A stretch of 49,837 nt of DNA, taken from positions 201,155 to 250,991 of the forward strand of contig NZ_OCTU01000003.1 in the NCBI RefSeq assembly GCF_900232945.1, in the 5' to 3' direction. How positions within the stretch are numbered: the stretch's first letter is position 1; each line of letters starts with the position of its first letter. The notes under the pieces were generated by a model that was not told the origin of the DNA, did no database searches, and saw only the letters and a program-made list of their open reading frames with translations. This DNA comes from Urinicoccus timonensis. GTDB taxonomy: Bacteria; Bacillota; Clostridia; Tissierellales; Peptoniphilaceae. Below are positions 17,959 through 26,333 of the stretch, one piece after another. Made by a program: the position numbers and the translations under genes.

Positions 17959-18810
17959 TCATCTATTTTTTATTTTCTTTCTTCTTTCTAAATAAAATAT
18001 AATAAAAATACTTATAATTTCAATAAATGTTACCACTATGCTGCCCTCTGGCCCATAAATTTCATCGTACAAGTTATAATTTAAAATTTTAAAGTTAAGT
18101 AAGCTATCAAATCCACTAAAGCCACTTACATTTAAGCCATAAATCATTGCCATGGAAAAGTTCCAACCTGCATGAACTCCAGAGGTCAACATAATATTAT
18201 CTTTATAAAATAGTAATTTTGCAAAAAATATACCCACCAGGATTGTGTTAAGGGTGGATAAAATTGTAACTCCCTCATTACCCAGGTGCAAAAGTCCAAA
18301 AACAATCGAAGGAAGTAGGATTGCAACGTTTCTTCCAAATCGATCAGATAGAGCTCTCGTTAGGATTCCTCTAACCAAGATTTCTTCTGATGTTGATTGG
18401 ATAAAAAATGCTATAAAGTAGGCAAGAAAAATCAAATTAAAATTGCCATAGCTACTTCCACTGTATTCAAGAGCTCCTCTTCCCATGTCTAATAAGACAT
18501 AAATTGAAATTTGCAAGAAGCCAAGGAAGAGTCCAATGCCAATGTTCTTGGCCAGGCCTTCCGTCTTAAAAAATATGTAATCAATTTTCTTTTTCAAAAT
18601 AATTTTTACAAAAAAGATGGCCGCCAATAATTGACCCGTAGTTCCCATTAGCATCACTAGGTTTGCATTTTTATAGTCTCTATTATAGGTCTGTCCATAA
18701 AAAATTATTGACAGGGCAAGCATAATCCCACCGGTGAAAATGACGATTGCCAGTAACAATACAAAAATCTTTAAGATAATTTTAAAAAAATTATTTATTT
18801 TATTTTCCAT
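17959..18810 (-). CDS. CPBP-family intramembrane metalloprotease
   Basis: A 283-residue polytopic membrane protein with the three CPBP (CAAX protease/bacteriocin-processing) motifs: EEILVRG (about 142-148), FGLLHLG with His175, and HAGWN (213-217). These conserved Glu and His residues bind the catalytic metal. Bacterial members act in bacteriocin maturation or immunity, or are of unknown function. ATG 18810 follows AGGAGAGAAG; a start 51 bases upstream lacks a site. Very AT-rich, with a decayed HTH gene immediately upstream, both pointing to acquired DNA. Confidence 0.88.
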   Translation of the reverse strand: MENKINNFFKIILKIFVLLLAIVIFTGGIMLALSIIFYGQTYNRDYKNANLVMLMGTTGQLLAAIFFVKIILKKKIDYIFFKTEGLAKNIGIGLFLGFLQISIYVLLDMGRGALEYSGSSYGNFNLIFLAYFIAFFIQSTSEEILVRGILTRALSDRFGRNVAILLPSIVFGLLHLGNEGVTILSTLNTILVGIFFAKLLFYKDNIMLTSGVHAGWNFSMAMIYGLNVSGFSGFDSLLNFKILNYNLYDEIYGPEGSIVVTFIEIISIFIIFYLERRKKIKNR

Positions 18811-18865
18811 AATCTTCTCTCCTCTCTTCCTCTTAATAGTTTCCCATCTCTCATTTACCACTTAA

Positions 18866-19085
18866 TTATCTAACTATTTCATATTCCAATACTTCCGACA
18901 TATCACACTTAAAATACTTACAAATTCTACCAAATATCTCCATGCTCACATTCTCATCTCGTCGCATTTTACAATTGTGTGTGGACTTGTATCTATTGTG
19001 GTTTGTAAGTATAATTGATGATAGGAAAATTCCTTAATCCATCTCAATTCAATCTTCCACTTTATACAGATTATCTTTGATATTA
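18866..19085 (-). pseudogene. Decayed XRE/Cro-CI-type regulator
   Basis: The minus strand encodes STHNCKMRRDENVSMEIF and continues to CKYFKCDMSEVLEYE before a stop. This is the recognition-helix and C-terminal pattern of short XRE regulators (typically a K-M/I-x-x-DE-x-VS core, then IC-x-x-x-x-CD). Continuing upstream in the same frame gives NLYKVED, a stop, IEMD, another stop, and poorly conserved residues, which resemble the family's first helices broken by nonsense changes. Likely the former regulator of the adjacent CPBP gene or of a lost toxin/bacteriocin module. Limits are approximate. Confidence 0.6.
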
Positions 19086-19340
19086 TACCTTATTCTATAA
19101 CTCATGTATAGATATTTCTCAAGGTAAACTTGGTCTAGTTTTTACTAATTGAATTGAGCAAAATATTTTGAAAAATTGAGAAAATTATAATGTATTAAGA
19201 CCATTCTCCTGTGATATAAAACCATATACAAACTAAGATATAGAGTATTTAAGAATTTTAGATGCTCATGAACATAAAAGCTCTGACTATATAATGTAAG
19301 ATAGTAGGAAATAATTATAAATTTAATAATAAAATTCTGA
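19086..19340. other. AT-rich noncoding region
   Basis: No frame here has both a start signal and recognisable protein features. The sequence is about three-quarters A+T and probably belongs to the acquired patch. Confidence 0.5.
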
Positions 19341-19346
19341 TAAAAA

Positions 19347-19368
19347 TTACCGGACAAGGATCCGGTAA
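19347..19368 (+). promoter_or_regulatory. Perfect inverted repeat before the phosphoesterase gene
   Basis: TTACCGGA, 6 bases, TCCGGTAA. It stands 17 bases before the TTG start. It could be an operator or a leader hairpin; it has no T run. Confidence 0.35.
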
Positions 19369-19385
19369 AAGTTTTGGAGGTCGTC

Positions 19386-20201
19386 TTGTATTTCATTCTT
19401 TTAGGCCTGGTTCTGGCAGGGCTTCTCATCTATCGGGAGAACCAGTCCCTGGCCCTAAGCCACTATCAAATAAAAAGTAAAAAAATTAGCCGGTCTCTTA
19501 AGATTTGCCAGATATCGGACTTCCACAACCATGACCACAGGGGCTTTCAAGAAAAAGTCTACCAGGCCATCCGCCAGGAAGACCCAGACTATATTTTTTT
19601 GACAGGAGACCTGGTGGATAGTCGGAAGACCAAGCCAGAAGTTACTCTGAATTTCTTAAAAAGACTGGTGGCCCATTATCCTTGCTATTATGTAACCGGC
19701 AACCATGAACACCGGGTCAAGAACCTGGAAAAAATCCACCAGGCCTACCGGGATTTGGGCATCCATATCCTGGACAATGAGTCCCTGGTCCTGGAAGAGG
19801 GGTTAGTCCTTCACGGTCTTCAAGACCCCCGAAGTCAGGGAAGGGGTTTGTCCAAGCAGGATATGGAAAACTATTACAGGAAGCTTTTGGACCAAGAATC
19901 TTTTGATCCTCAAGCCTACCAGGTCCTCCTGGTTCACAGGCCGGATTTTTTGAGCCTCTTTGCCTCCTACCCTCTGGACCTGGTCCTTGCGGGCCACCTC
20001 CATGGAGGGCAAATTCGCCTACCCATCCTGGGGCCCCTTTTTAGTCCCTATGGAGAATTTTTCCCCAAGGGGGCTCAAGGAATGCAAAAACTAAAGAAAA
20101 CCAGGCAAATCACCAGCCGGGGCTTGGGAAATTCTTCCTTCCCCATCCGGATAAATAACCCTCCGGACCTGGTGGTGGTAAGCCTGGAAAGAGAAAAATG
20201 A
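19386..20201 (+). CDS. Membrane-anchored metallophosphoesterase
   Basis: A 271-residue calcineurin-like phosphoesterase with one N-terminal membrane segment. Metal-site blocks appear in order: ISDFHNH, TGDLVDSR, TGNHEHR, LVHRP and AGHLHGGQ. The family includes YkuE/YpbG-like enzymes acting on lipids or nucleotides at the membrane; the substrate is unknown. The TTG at 19386 follows GGAGG by five bases; a TTG at 19374 would overlap that site. It ends in a terminator shared with the convergent zinc operon. Confidence 0.88.
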   Translation: MYFILLGLVLAGLLIYRENQSLALSHYQIKSKKISRSLKICQISDFHNHDHRGFQEKVYQAIRQEDPDYIFLTGDLVDSRKTKPEVTLNFLKRLVAHYPCYYVTGNHEHRVKNLEKIHQAYRDLGIHILDNESLVLEEGLVLHGLQDPRSQGRGLSKQDMENYYRKLLDQESFDPQAYQVLLVHRPDFLSLFASYPLDLVLAGHLHGGQIRLPILGPLFSPYGEFFPKGAQGMQKLKKTRQITSRGLGNSSFPIRINNPPDLVVVSLEREK

Positions 20202-20226
20202 CAGTCAAGAGGACTGTCATTTTTTT
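20198..20226. terminator. Bidirectional terminator
   Basis: ATGACAGTC, a short loop, then GACTGTCAT with T8 on the plus strand, between convergent genes. Confidence 0.8.
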
Positions 20227-21032
20227 TCAAGGAATTTTTTAATTTTTCTCAAAAGTCCCAGGACCAAGAAGGCCACCAGAGCTGTTAAGACCACACTTCC
20301 TCCCGGTTTAATCCCGTAAAAGTAGGAAGACAAGAGTCCCGTCAGCATGTAGATGGTGCCCAAGAGGACTGAGGTCAGGTAGACCTGCTTGTAGGACTTG
20401 GCAAACAAGAGGGCCGTAGCTGTGGGTAGGACGATAAGGGAAGAAATCATCAAGGCTCCTACCACCTTGCAGGAAATGGCAATGGTGGCCGCAGATAGGA
20501 TGGTAAAGAGGGTGTCGATTTGTCCTTCCTTGACTCCGTTGATCCGGGCCAGGACGGGGTCAATGGCCAGGGCCAAAAGGGCCTGGTAGTAGTAGACCGA
20601 GGCAAAGGCCACCAGGACAAAGCAGATAGTAATTAGGAGGGTATCCAGGGAAGAAACCACAGTAATGGACCCAAAGAGGTAGGCATCAAAGGAGGCTCCA
20701 CCCTTGGTAAAGTCCGAGAGAATAGAGGCCAGGGCCAGGCCGGTGGACATGACAATGGCTGTGGCCATGTCGCCAAATTGGGGGAATCTTTTCCGGATGA
20801 CATTCATGGACAGGCCGGCAAAGATACAAAGGCAAAGGGCCCCAATAACCGGGTCAATGTTTAAAATCAAACCCAGGGCCACACCGGCCAGGGAGGAGTG
20901 GGACAGGGCATCTCCAATCATGGAGGTCTTCCGGTGGACCATAACCACCCCTAGGGAGGGGACCATAATAGATAGGAGGAGTCCCACGTAAAGGGCCTGG
21001 CGCATATAGGAAAATTGTAACATTTCAACCAT
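20217..21032 (-). CDS. znuB: Zinc-type ABC transporter permease
   Basis: A 271-residue ABC-3 family permease with about eight membrane segments and the family motif GDALSHSSLAGVALG near residue 40. ABC-3 permeases import Zn2+, Mn2+ or Fe2+. The start at 21032 follows AAGGAGG within the end of the ATPase gene (8-base overlap). Together with the His-rich binding protein upstream, zinc is the most likely substrate. Confidence 0.88.
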   Translation of the reverse strand: MVEMLQFSYMRQALYVGLLLSIMVPSLGVVMVHRKTSMIGDALSHSSLAGVALGLILNIDPVIGALCLCIFAGLSMNVIRKRFPQFGDMATAIVMSTGLALASILSDFTKGGASFDAYLFGSITVVSSLDTLLITICFVLVAFASVYYYQALLALAIDPVLARINGVKEGQIDTLFTILSAATIAISCKVVGALMISSLIVLPTATALLFAKSYKQVYLTSVLLGTIYMLTGLLSSYFYGIKPGGSVVLTALVAFLVLGLLRKIKKFLEKK

Positions 21033-21687
21033 GTCTTAAGCCCTCCTTGTCTAGAGAATAAATTTGAGCCCCAGGAAGACTTTTAAAGTCCGGGTCATGG
21101 GTTACCATGAGGATGGTCAGGTTCCGGTCTCGTCTCAGTTGGGCCAAAAGGTCTTTAAAGGAAGCCAGCTGGTGGACATCAATGCCTACAGTGGGCTCGT
21201 CCAGGATTAAAAGTTGGGGGTTTTTTACCAGGGCCTGGGCAATGAAGACCCTTTGTCTTTGGCCACCAGATAGGGTTTGAACTGGTTGTTTGGCCAGGGA
21301 AGTCAGACCAAGGTCTTCTAAAACGTCCAGGGCTTGGGCCTTGTTTTTCCTGCTGGGCTGCTTAAAAAGATTAAAGGATTGGTAGAGGCCCAAGAGGACA
21401 TATTCCAAAACATTAATGGGGAAGGATAGGTTGATTTGGTCTCCCTGTTGGGGAACATAGGAGACAGAAGAAAGGTCCATATTTTTTTTGACTTCCTGGT
21501 CAAAAATTTTTATTTGTCCCTGGTAGGGCAAAAGACCCAGGATGCACTTTAAGAGGGTGGATTTTCCGGACCCATTTTCTCCCAAGAGCAGGGCCAGGTC
21601 TCCCTTTTGGACCTCCATAGACAGGTCCTTTAAAAGGTCCTGGTCCCCATAGGAAAAAGTTAAATTTTTTATGCTGAGGGCAGTCAT
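21025..21687 (-). CDS. znuC: Zinc-type ABC transporter ATPase
   Basis: A 220-residue ABC ATPase with Walker A GENGSGKST, signature LSGGQRQR, Walker B LLILDEP, and switch His in VTHD. Its size and order (binding protein, ATPase, permease) match ZnuACB/AdcACB systems. It overlaps znuA by 4 bases. Confidence 0.9.
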   Translation of the reverse strand: MTALSIKNLTFSYGDQDLLKDLSMEVQKGDLALLLGENGSGKSTLLKCILGLLPYQGQIKIFDQEVKKNMDLSSVSYVPQQGDQINLSFPINVLEYVLLGLYQSFNLFKQPSRKNKAQALDVLEDLGLTSLAKQPVQTLSGGQRQRVFIAQALVKNPQLLILDEPTVGIDVHQLASFKDLLAQLRRDRNLTILMVTHDPDFKSLPGAQIYSLDKEGLRHG

Positions 21688-22754
21688 TCATTTAGACTTT
21701 CTGCAATGTTTTTCAGGTTCATTTCCATTAAGTCTTTGTAGTGGAGGTCTTGACCATCTTTTCCTGGTACCTTCATTTCCATGGTAGCCAGGGGGGCAGC
21801 TTCAATATTGGCTTCTTTAGCTATGGTTTCAGCTCCCTTGGAGGGACCACCAAATTCATAAAAGACTTTTTTGATGCCAAGCTTCTTACAAGTTTCAATG
21901 GCTTCTTGGATGGTCTTTAAGTCCGGTTCGGAAACGGAGGTAAGGCCTTGGAGGGGGTATTGGTTGAGACCAAAGTCCCGGGCCAGGTAGCCAAAGGCTT
22001 GGTGGGGAACGATAAAGGTCTTATTTTTCTTTTGGGCAAAGACTTCCTTGTATTGGTTCAAGAGGTCTTCCAGGTCCTTGGACAGGGCTTGGGCTCTTTC
22101 GTTAACGGAATCTTTTTTGTCACTATTTAAATCGTCCAGGGCTTGGTTGATCTTAGCCACATATTGGATGGCATTGGCTGGGGATAAAAAGCTGTGGGGG
22201 TCGTTGGGACCATGATGGTGATGGTGGTGGCCTTCGTGGTCTTCTTCATGGTGGTGGGCTTCTTCGGCTTCGTCATGGTGGTGGGCTTCTTCGGCTTCGT
22301 CATGGTGATCGTGGTCTTCATCGGCCTCGTCGTGGTCATGATCATGATCTTCGTCAGCATCATCCTGGTGGTCTGCTTTAATTAAGTCAAGACCTTGGCT
22401 CAGGTCAAGAACCTTCAAGTCTGGAAGGGCTTCTTGGACCTGGGGAAGCCAGGCTTCCATTCCCGCCCCATTGACGATTAAAAGATCGGCTTGGGCCAGG
22501 TCCTTAATATCTTTGGCAGAAGGTTCCCAGTCGTGGGCTTCAGCTTCCAAGGGCATAAAGGACCGGACGTCGAAGTCTGGACCGGCCAGGCTTTGGGTTA
22601 AATCGTAAATGGGGAAAAAGGAAGTATAGACAACTTGCTTAACTTCCTTGCTAGTTGTATCCATTTCTCCTGGATCATTGGCCGGAGCCTTTTGGCAGGC
22701 AGCCAAGGCAAAGGCGGTTAAAATTAAAAGAAAACGAATAGATTTTTTCAACAT
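21684..22754 (-). CDS. znuA: Zinc-binding lipoprotein, ZnuA/AdcA type
   Basis: A 356-residue cluster A-I solute-binding protein. Signal peptide with lipobox LAAC (Cys20). Metal-ligand segments include AHDWEPS (His74), DPHSFLSP, and VPHQAFGY. Between about 129 and 181 lies a loop of His, Asp and Glu, the hallmark that separates zinc from manganese binders; it delivers or buffers zinc. The loop holds DEAEEAHHH twice in a row, encoded by a perfect 27-bp tandem repeat. First gene of the operon, with AAGGAGA before the ATG. Confidence 0.92.
   Translation of the reverse strand: MLKKSIRFLLILTAFALAACQKAPANDPGEMDTTSKEVKQVVYTSFFPIYDLTQSLAGPDFDVRSFMPLEAEAHDWEPSAKDIKDLAQADLLIVNGAGMEAWLPQVQEALPDLKVLDLSQGLDLIKADHQDDADEDHDHDHDEADEDHDHHDEAEEAHHHDEAEEAHHHEEDHEGHHHHHHGPNDPHSFLSPANAIQYVAKINQALDDLNSDKKDSVNERAQALSKDLEDLLNQYKEVFAQKKNKTFIVPHQAFGYLARDFGLNQYPLQGLTSVSEPDLKTIQEAIETCKKLGIKKVFYEFGGPSKGAETIAKEANIEAAPLATMEMKVPGKDGQDLHYKDLMEMNLKNIAESLNE
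22248..22301 (-). repeat. Perfect 2 x 27-bp in-frame tandem repeat in znuA
   Basis: Units 22248-22274 and 22275-22301 are identical. They add or remove nine residues (DEAEEAHHH) without breaking the frame, so length may vary by slippage. Confidence 0.9.
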
Positions 22755-22795
22755 AGAAACATCTCCTTTTTGCTAGATTTTTAGTCAATGAACCT

Positions 22796-22823
22796 ATTGT
22801 ACCATTAGGAGGAGAAAAGTCAA
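22796..22823 (-). promoter_or_regulatory. Promoter of the znu operon
   Basis: Minus-strand TTGACT (22823-22818), 16-base spacer, TACAAT (22801-22796). I did not find a clear Zur-type palindrome. Confidence 0.55.
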
Positions 22824-22996
22824 GGGTATAGATAGGAATCGGTTGCAATAAATAGATTTTTTATAAAAAATAATTTCAAATAAAAGCTAAATAATATGAT
22901 AAAAGCAACATATAAGCAAACATTCATATTATTTAAGAAGAAAAATGAAATAGAAATGAATACTAACTACATTAATATTTTCAGGCCCCAAGGACT
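22824..22996. other. AT-rich intergenic region
   Basis: No frame with start signals and protein features; it separates divergent promoters. Confidence 0.5.
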
Positions 22997-23006
22997 GTGA
23001 TATAAT
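22997..23006 (+). promoter_or_regulatory. Extended -10 promoter
   Basis: TGATATAAT fits an extended TGnTATAAT element 18 bases before the TIM-barrel gene; no good -35. Confidence 0.5.
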
Positions 23007-23023
23007 GAGTTCATGGAGGATTT

Positions 23024-23818
23024 ATGAAGCAATTAACCATTTTACAAGCCATCCAATCCAAGGAGACTTTTTCCCAGGATGTATGCAATAAAGAAAATAT
23101 AGGTTTGGAAATTCAAGACTTTACAGAAGTCAACGTGTTCCAAGAAAACTTTGCGGATAGTTTAGATTATTATTTAGCCAGAAGAGAAAAAATCAGGGGG
23201 CCCTTTGCCATCCATGGGGCCTTTATTGACCTGAAGCCCTATTCCTACGACCGGGCCATTCAAGAGGCATCCATGTTTAAATACCGGATGAGCCTAAATA
23301 TGGCGGTCTTGCTCAGGGCGGACTATTTAATTTTTCATTCACAAATCAACCCCTTTGTCCAAAACTCTCTTTTGATGGAGATAGACCGGAAGGAAAACAA
23401 GAGGGTCTTCCATGCCCTGATGGAGGAGTTTTCTTCCTTCAAGGGCTACTTGCTTTTAGAAAATGTCTATGAAGACGACCCCAGACGGCTCCGGGATTTG
23501 GTGGATGCCATTGACCATCCCAGGGTCCAGGTCAACCTGGACCTGGGCCATGCCCGACTGTCTAAAAAATTTTCCCTAGACCAGTGGTTTGAAATTTTAG
23601 GAGATCGGATCCGCTATAGTCATGTCCATTGGAATGATGGTTACAAGGACCAACATGGGGTGCCCAGCCTGGAAGATAGGGTTGAAATTTTGTCCCTCTT
23701 TCAAAGACATGGGCTCAATGTGCCCTTGAGCTTGGAGTATTTTCCCCAGGATATCTTAAAGGAAGTGGCCCTCTTCCAAGAGGCCATTGACCAGGGAGGC
23801 TTGGACTATGTTTTATGA
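23024..23818 (+). CDS. Xylose isomerase-like TIM-barrel protein
   Basis: A 264-residue protein resembling the sugar phosphate isomerase/epimerase and endonuclease IV superfamily. Consistent segments are FAIHGAFIDL, LIFHSQ, YLLLENVYED, VNLDLGHARL and YSHVHWNDG, with metal-ligand His, Glu and Asp residues in the usual strand-end places. Reaction and substrate are unknown. Start ATG follows GGAGG. It overlaps sfsA by 11 bases and heads a five-gene operon ending in cobQ. Confidence 0.8.
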   Translation: MKQLTILQAIQSKETFSQDVCNKENIGLEIQDFTEVNVFQENFADSLDYYLARREKIRGPFAIHGAFIDLKPYSYDRAIQEASMFKYRMSLNMAVLLRADYLIFHSQINPFVQNSLLMEIDRKENKRVFHALMEEFSSFKGYLLLENVYEDDPRRLRDLVDAIDHPRVQVNLDLGHARLSKKFSLDQWFEILGDRIRYSHVHWNDGYKDQHGVPSLEDRVEILSLFQRHGLNVPLSLEYFPQDILKEVALFQEAIDQGGLDYVL

Positions 23819-24500
23819 GGGAAATGTCTTAGAAGCATCCTTTGTCCACCGGGATAACCGTTTTATTGCTCGTTGCCTTTTAGGAGGCAAGGAGGTCCTG
23901 GTCCATGTGCCCAACACTGGTCGCTGTCAGGAATTGCTCATTAAGGGGGAAAGATGCTATCTCTTGGAGAGCCAAAACCCCAAGAGAAAAACCAAGTACA
24001 GTCTGATTGCCATCAACAAGGCAGGGCGGCTGATTAACCTGGATTCAGGAGCCCCCAACAAGCTAGTTAGGGAGGCAGGTCTGGCGGGGAAAATTCCCTT
24101 TATGGACCCGGCCAGCCTAAAAAGCGAGGTGACTTTCGGCCATAGTCGCTTGGACTTTGCCGATAAGGACAGTTATTTTGAAGTCAAGGGGGTAACCCTG
24201 GAACGGAAGAACCTGGCTGCCTTTCCTGATGCCGTAACAGAAAGAGGGGCTCGCCATATTCAAGAATTGGTCCGGGCCATGGATATGGGCAAGAAGGCCC
24301 ACCTAATCTTTGTCATTCAAATGGAAGGAGTGGACCTCTTTAGTCCCAACCAGGCCATGGATCCATTTTTTGCCCAGACCCTGGAGGAGGCCATGGACAA
24401 GGGTCTGGGAGTCCACGCCTATGACTGCAGGGTCAGCCCTGGAGAAATCCATTTAAATAGGCAAGTGCCTATCCAACTAGGAGTTGATTTTTATGCGTAA
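23808..24500 (+). CDS. sfsA: SfsA family protein
   Basis: A 230-residue SfsA homologue, recognisable from VHVPNTGRC, SGAPNKLV, SRLDF, YFEVKGVTL, FPDAVTERG and the nuclease-like RHIQEL. The family, named for sugar fermentation stimulation in E. coli, has an OB-like domain plus a restriction-endonuclease-like fold; its biochemical role is unsettled. The ATG at 23808 follows GGGAGG; frames beginning earlier are within the preceding gene. It overlaps the acetyltransferase gene by 8 bases. Confidence 0.9.
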   Translation: MFYEGNVLEASFVHRDNRFIARCLLGGKEVLVHVPNTGRCQELLIKGERCYLLESQNPKRKTKYSLIAINKAGRLINLDSGAPNKLVREAGLAGKIPFMDPASLKSEVTFGHSRLDFADKDSYFEVKGVTLERKNLAAFPDAVTERGARHIQELVRAMDMGKKAHLIFVIQMEGVDLFSPNQAMDPFFAQTLEEAMDKGLGVHAYDCRVSPGEIHLNRQVPIQLGVDFYA

Positions 24501-24987
24501 GGGAAGAATCCAAGACCTAGAAGCTGTAGAAAAAATTTACCAAGAGGCCAAGACCCGGATGGCAGCAGGAGGCTTGGACCAGTGGCAGGGAGCCTATCCT
24601 TCTGGGCTTGATTTTTTGAAAGACTTGGAAGAGGACCAGGCCTATGTCTGGGAGGATGGGGGCCAAGTTATTGCTGTAGCAGCCTGTGTTTTGGGCCAAG
24701 AAAAAAACTATGAAAAAATCCAAGGAGCCTGGACCCTTCAAGGGCCCTATGTCACCATCCACCGACTGGCTATAGGGGATGCAGGCCAGGGCCGGGGCCT
24801 TGCTAATGGCATCTTCCAGGATATTGAATCTTATTTTGCTCAAAAACTGCCCCTGGTTCGCATTGATACCCATAGGGACAATAAGGCCATGCAGAGAATA
24901 TTGAAGAAAAGAAACTACCACTATGCCGGGGTCATCCAAGTAGCTGATGGAACGGACCGGGATGGATTTGAAAAAGAATTGAGGTAA
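24493..24987 (+). CDS. GNAT-family acetyltransferase
   Basis: A 164-residue GNAT protein. The acetyl-CoA loop reads GDAGQGRGLAN, preceded by the VTIHRLAI strand and followed by RIDTHRDNKAMQRIL and a KKRNYHYAG turn. Acceptor unknown. Start ATG inside the end of sfsA behind TAGGAG. Nothing in the sequence links it to cobalamin beyond being in the same operon. Confidence 0.85.
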   Translation: MRKGRIQDLEAVEKIYQEAKTRMAAGGLDQWQGAYPSGLDFLKDLEEDQAYVWEDGGQVIAVAACVLGQEKNYEKIQGAWTLQGPYVTIHRLAIGDAGQGRGLANGIFQDIESYFAQKLPLVRIDTHRDNKAMQRILKKRNYHYAGVIQVADGTDRDGFEKELR

Positions 24988-24989
24988 AG

Positions 24990-26333
24990 ATGAGTCGATT
25001 TATGTTGGCGGCTATGAATTCAAATAGTGGAAAGACCACCATGACCATGGCCCTTTTGGCAGCCTATAAAAAAATGCAGATAGATATCCGGAGTTTTAAA
25101 ACTGGGCCGGACTATATTGACCCCATGTTCCATGAGAAAATCTTGCACTTGACCTCCAGCAACCTGGACCCCTATATGATGGAAGATGATCTTTTAATCC
25201 ACCTCTTGACCAAAAATGCCGGAGACCTATCCATTATTGAAGGAGTCATGGGCTATTACGATGGAGTTTCCACTGGTATTTCCTCTTCATCCTACGATCT
25301 GGCCCGGAGGACCCAAACTCCCGTGGTCCTGGTTGTAAGACCCAAGGGTCTGGCAGCCACCTTGGCAGCCCTGGTTCAAGGAATCCAAAACTTTCGCAAG
25401 GATGCAAACATCCAGGGAATCCTACTCAATGGAGTGTCTCCCATGATGGCGGCCTATTATAAGAAGATTCTAGAAGACAATACAGGCATCCAGGTTTATG
25501 GCTACCTGCCCCTTTTTGAAGAGGGCTTGGAAAGTCGCCACCTGGGCCTGATTACAGCTGACGAAATTGAAAACCTCCAAGACCTAGTTGGGACTTACGG
25601 GGACCAGGCCTTGGAAAGTGTGGACCTGGAAGGCCTTATGGCCCTGGGGCAAGGAGCCGGAGACTTGATAGATAGCTATCCTGAAGTGAAAAAAATAGGG
25701 CAAGTTCGCTTGGCCCTGGCCCGAGACCGGGCTTTTTCCTTCTATTATAATGACGCATTAGACTACTTGAGAGACCTGGGAGTGGAGATTGTAGAATTTT
25801 CGCCCCTGGCCAACCAGGCTGTCCCCCAAGATGTCCAGGGAGTCTACCTAGGGGGAGGCTATCCCGAGCTCTATATGGAAGACTTGGAAAAAAATCAAGC
25901 CTTTTTGGAAAGTCTTCGAGACTGCCACAAGAAGGGGATGCCGATTTTTGCAGAGTGTGGTGGCTATATGACCCTCTTGGAGGGCTTTCAAGAGGGAGAC
26001 CGAACCTACCAATTGGCGGGCTTAATTCCAGGAACCAGTCAAATGACTGGCAAGTTACAAAATTTTGGCTATATTGACCTGGTGGCCCAGGAGGACAACC
26101 TCCTGGCCCAAAAGGGAGACCACATCCGGGCCCATGAATTCCACTATTCCAAATCCACCAATCCCGGGGAAGTCTTCCAGGGCAAAAAGCCCCAAAGTCA
26201 AAGGGGCTGGTCTGCCATGGTCCAAGATGGGAACCTATGTGCAGGCTACCCCCATATCCACTTGATGGCCAATCCCAAGGCGGCCCACCGCTTGGTAGAG
26301 GCCATGGAAAAATATAAGGAGATGAAGCGATGA
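24990..26333 (+). CDS. cobB: Cobyrinate a,c-diamide synthase
   Basis: A 447-residue CobB/CbiA. The N-terminal dethiobiotin-synthetase-like ATP domain has NSNSGKTTM and FKTGPDYIDP. The C-terminal class I glutamine amidotransferase domain has GGGYPE and the nucleophile in AECGGYM. It amidates the a and c side chains of cobyrinic acid with glutamine and ATP. It starts two bases after the acetyltransferase stop and overlaps cobQ by 4 bases (ATGA). Confidence 0.93.
   Translation: MSRFMLAAMNSNSGKTTMTMALLAAYKKMQIDIRSFKTGPDYIDPMFHEKILHLTSSNLDPYMMEDDLLIHLLTKNAGDLSIIEGVMGYYDGVSTGISSSSYDLARRTQTPVVLVVRPKGLAATLAALVQGIQNFRKDANIQGILLNGVSPMMAAYYKKILEDNTGIQVYGYLPLFEEGLESRHLGLITADEIENLQDLVGTYGDQALESVDLEGLMALGQGAGDLIDSYPEVKKIGQVRLALARDRAFSFYYNDALDYLRDLGVEIVEFSPLANQAVPQDVQGVYLGGGYPELYMEDLEKNQAFLESLRDCHKKGMPIFAECGGYMTLLEGFQEGDRTYQLAGLIPGTSQMTGKLQNFGYIDLVAQEDNLLAQKGDHIRAHEFHYSKSTNPGEVFQGKKPQSQRGWSAMVQDGNLCAGYPHIHLMANPKAAHRLVEAMEKYKEMKR

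Noticed and set aside
19043..19158. 11-bp inverted repeat CTCAATTCAAT...ATTGAATTGAG
   Set aside because: AT-rich, about 95 bases apart, without flanking duplication or transposase; chance is a sufficient explanation.
19145..19429. 94-codon minus-strand frame
   Set aside because: It runs from inside the phosphoesterase 5' end through AT-rich noncoding DNA, with no start signal.
22194..22385. Plus-strand hydrophobic frame opposite the znuA His loop
   Set aside because: It is the complement of His/Asp/Glu codons (giving Val/Met/Phe) and has no start signal.
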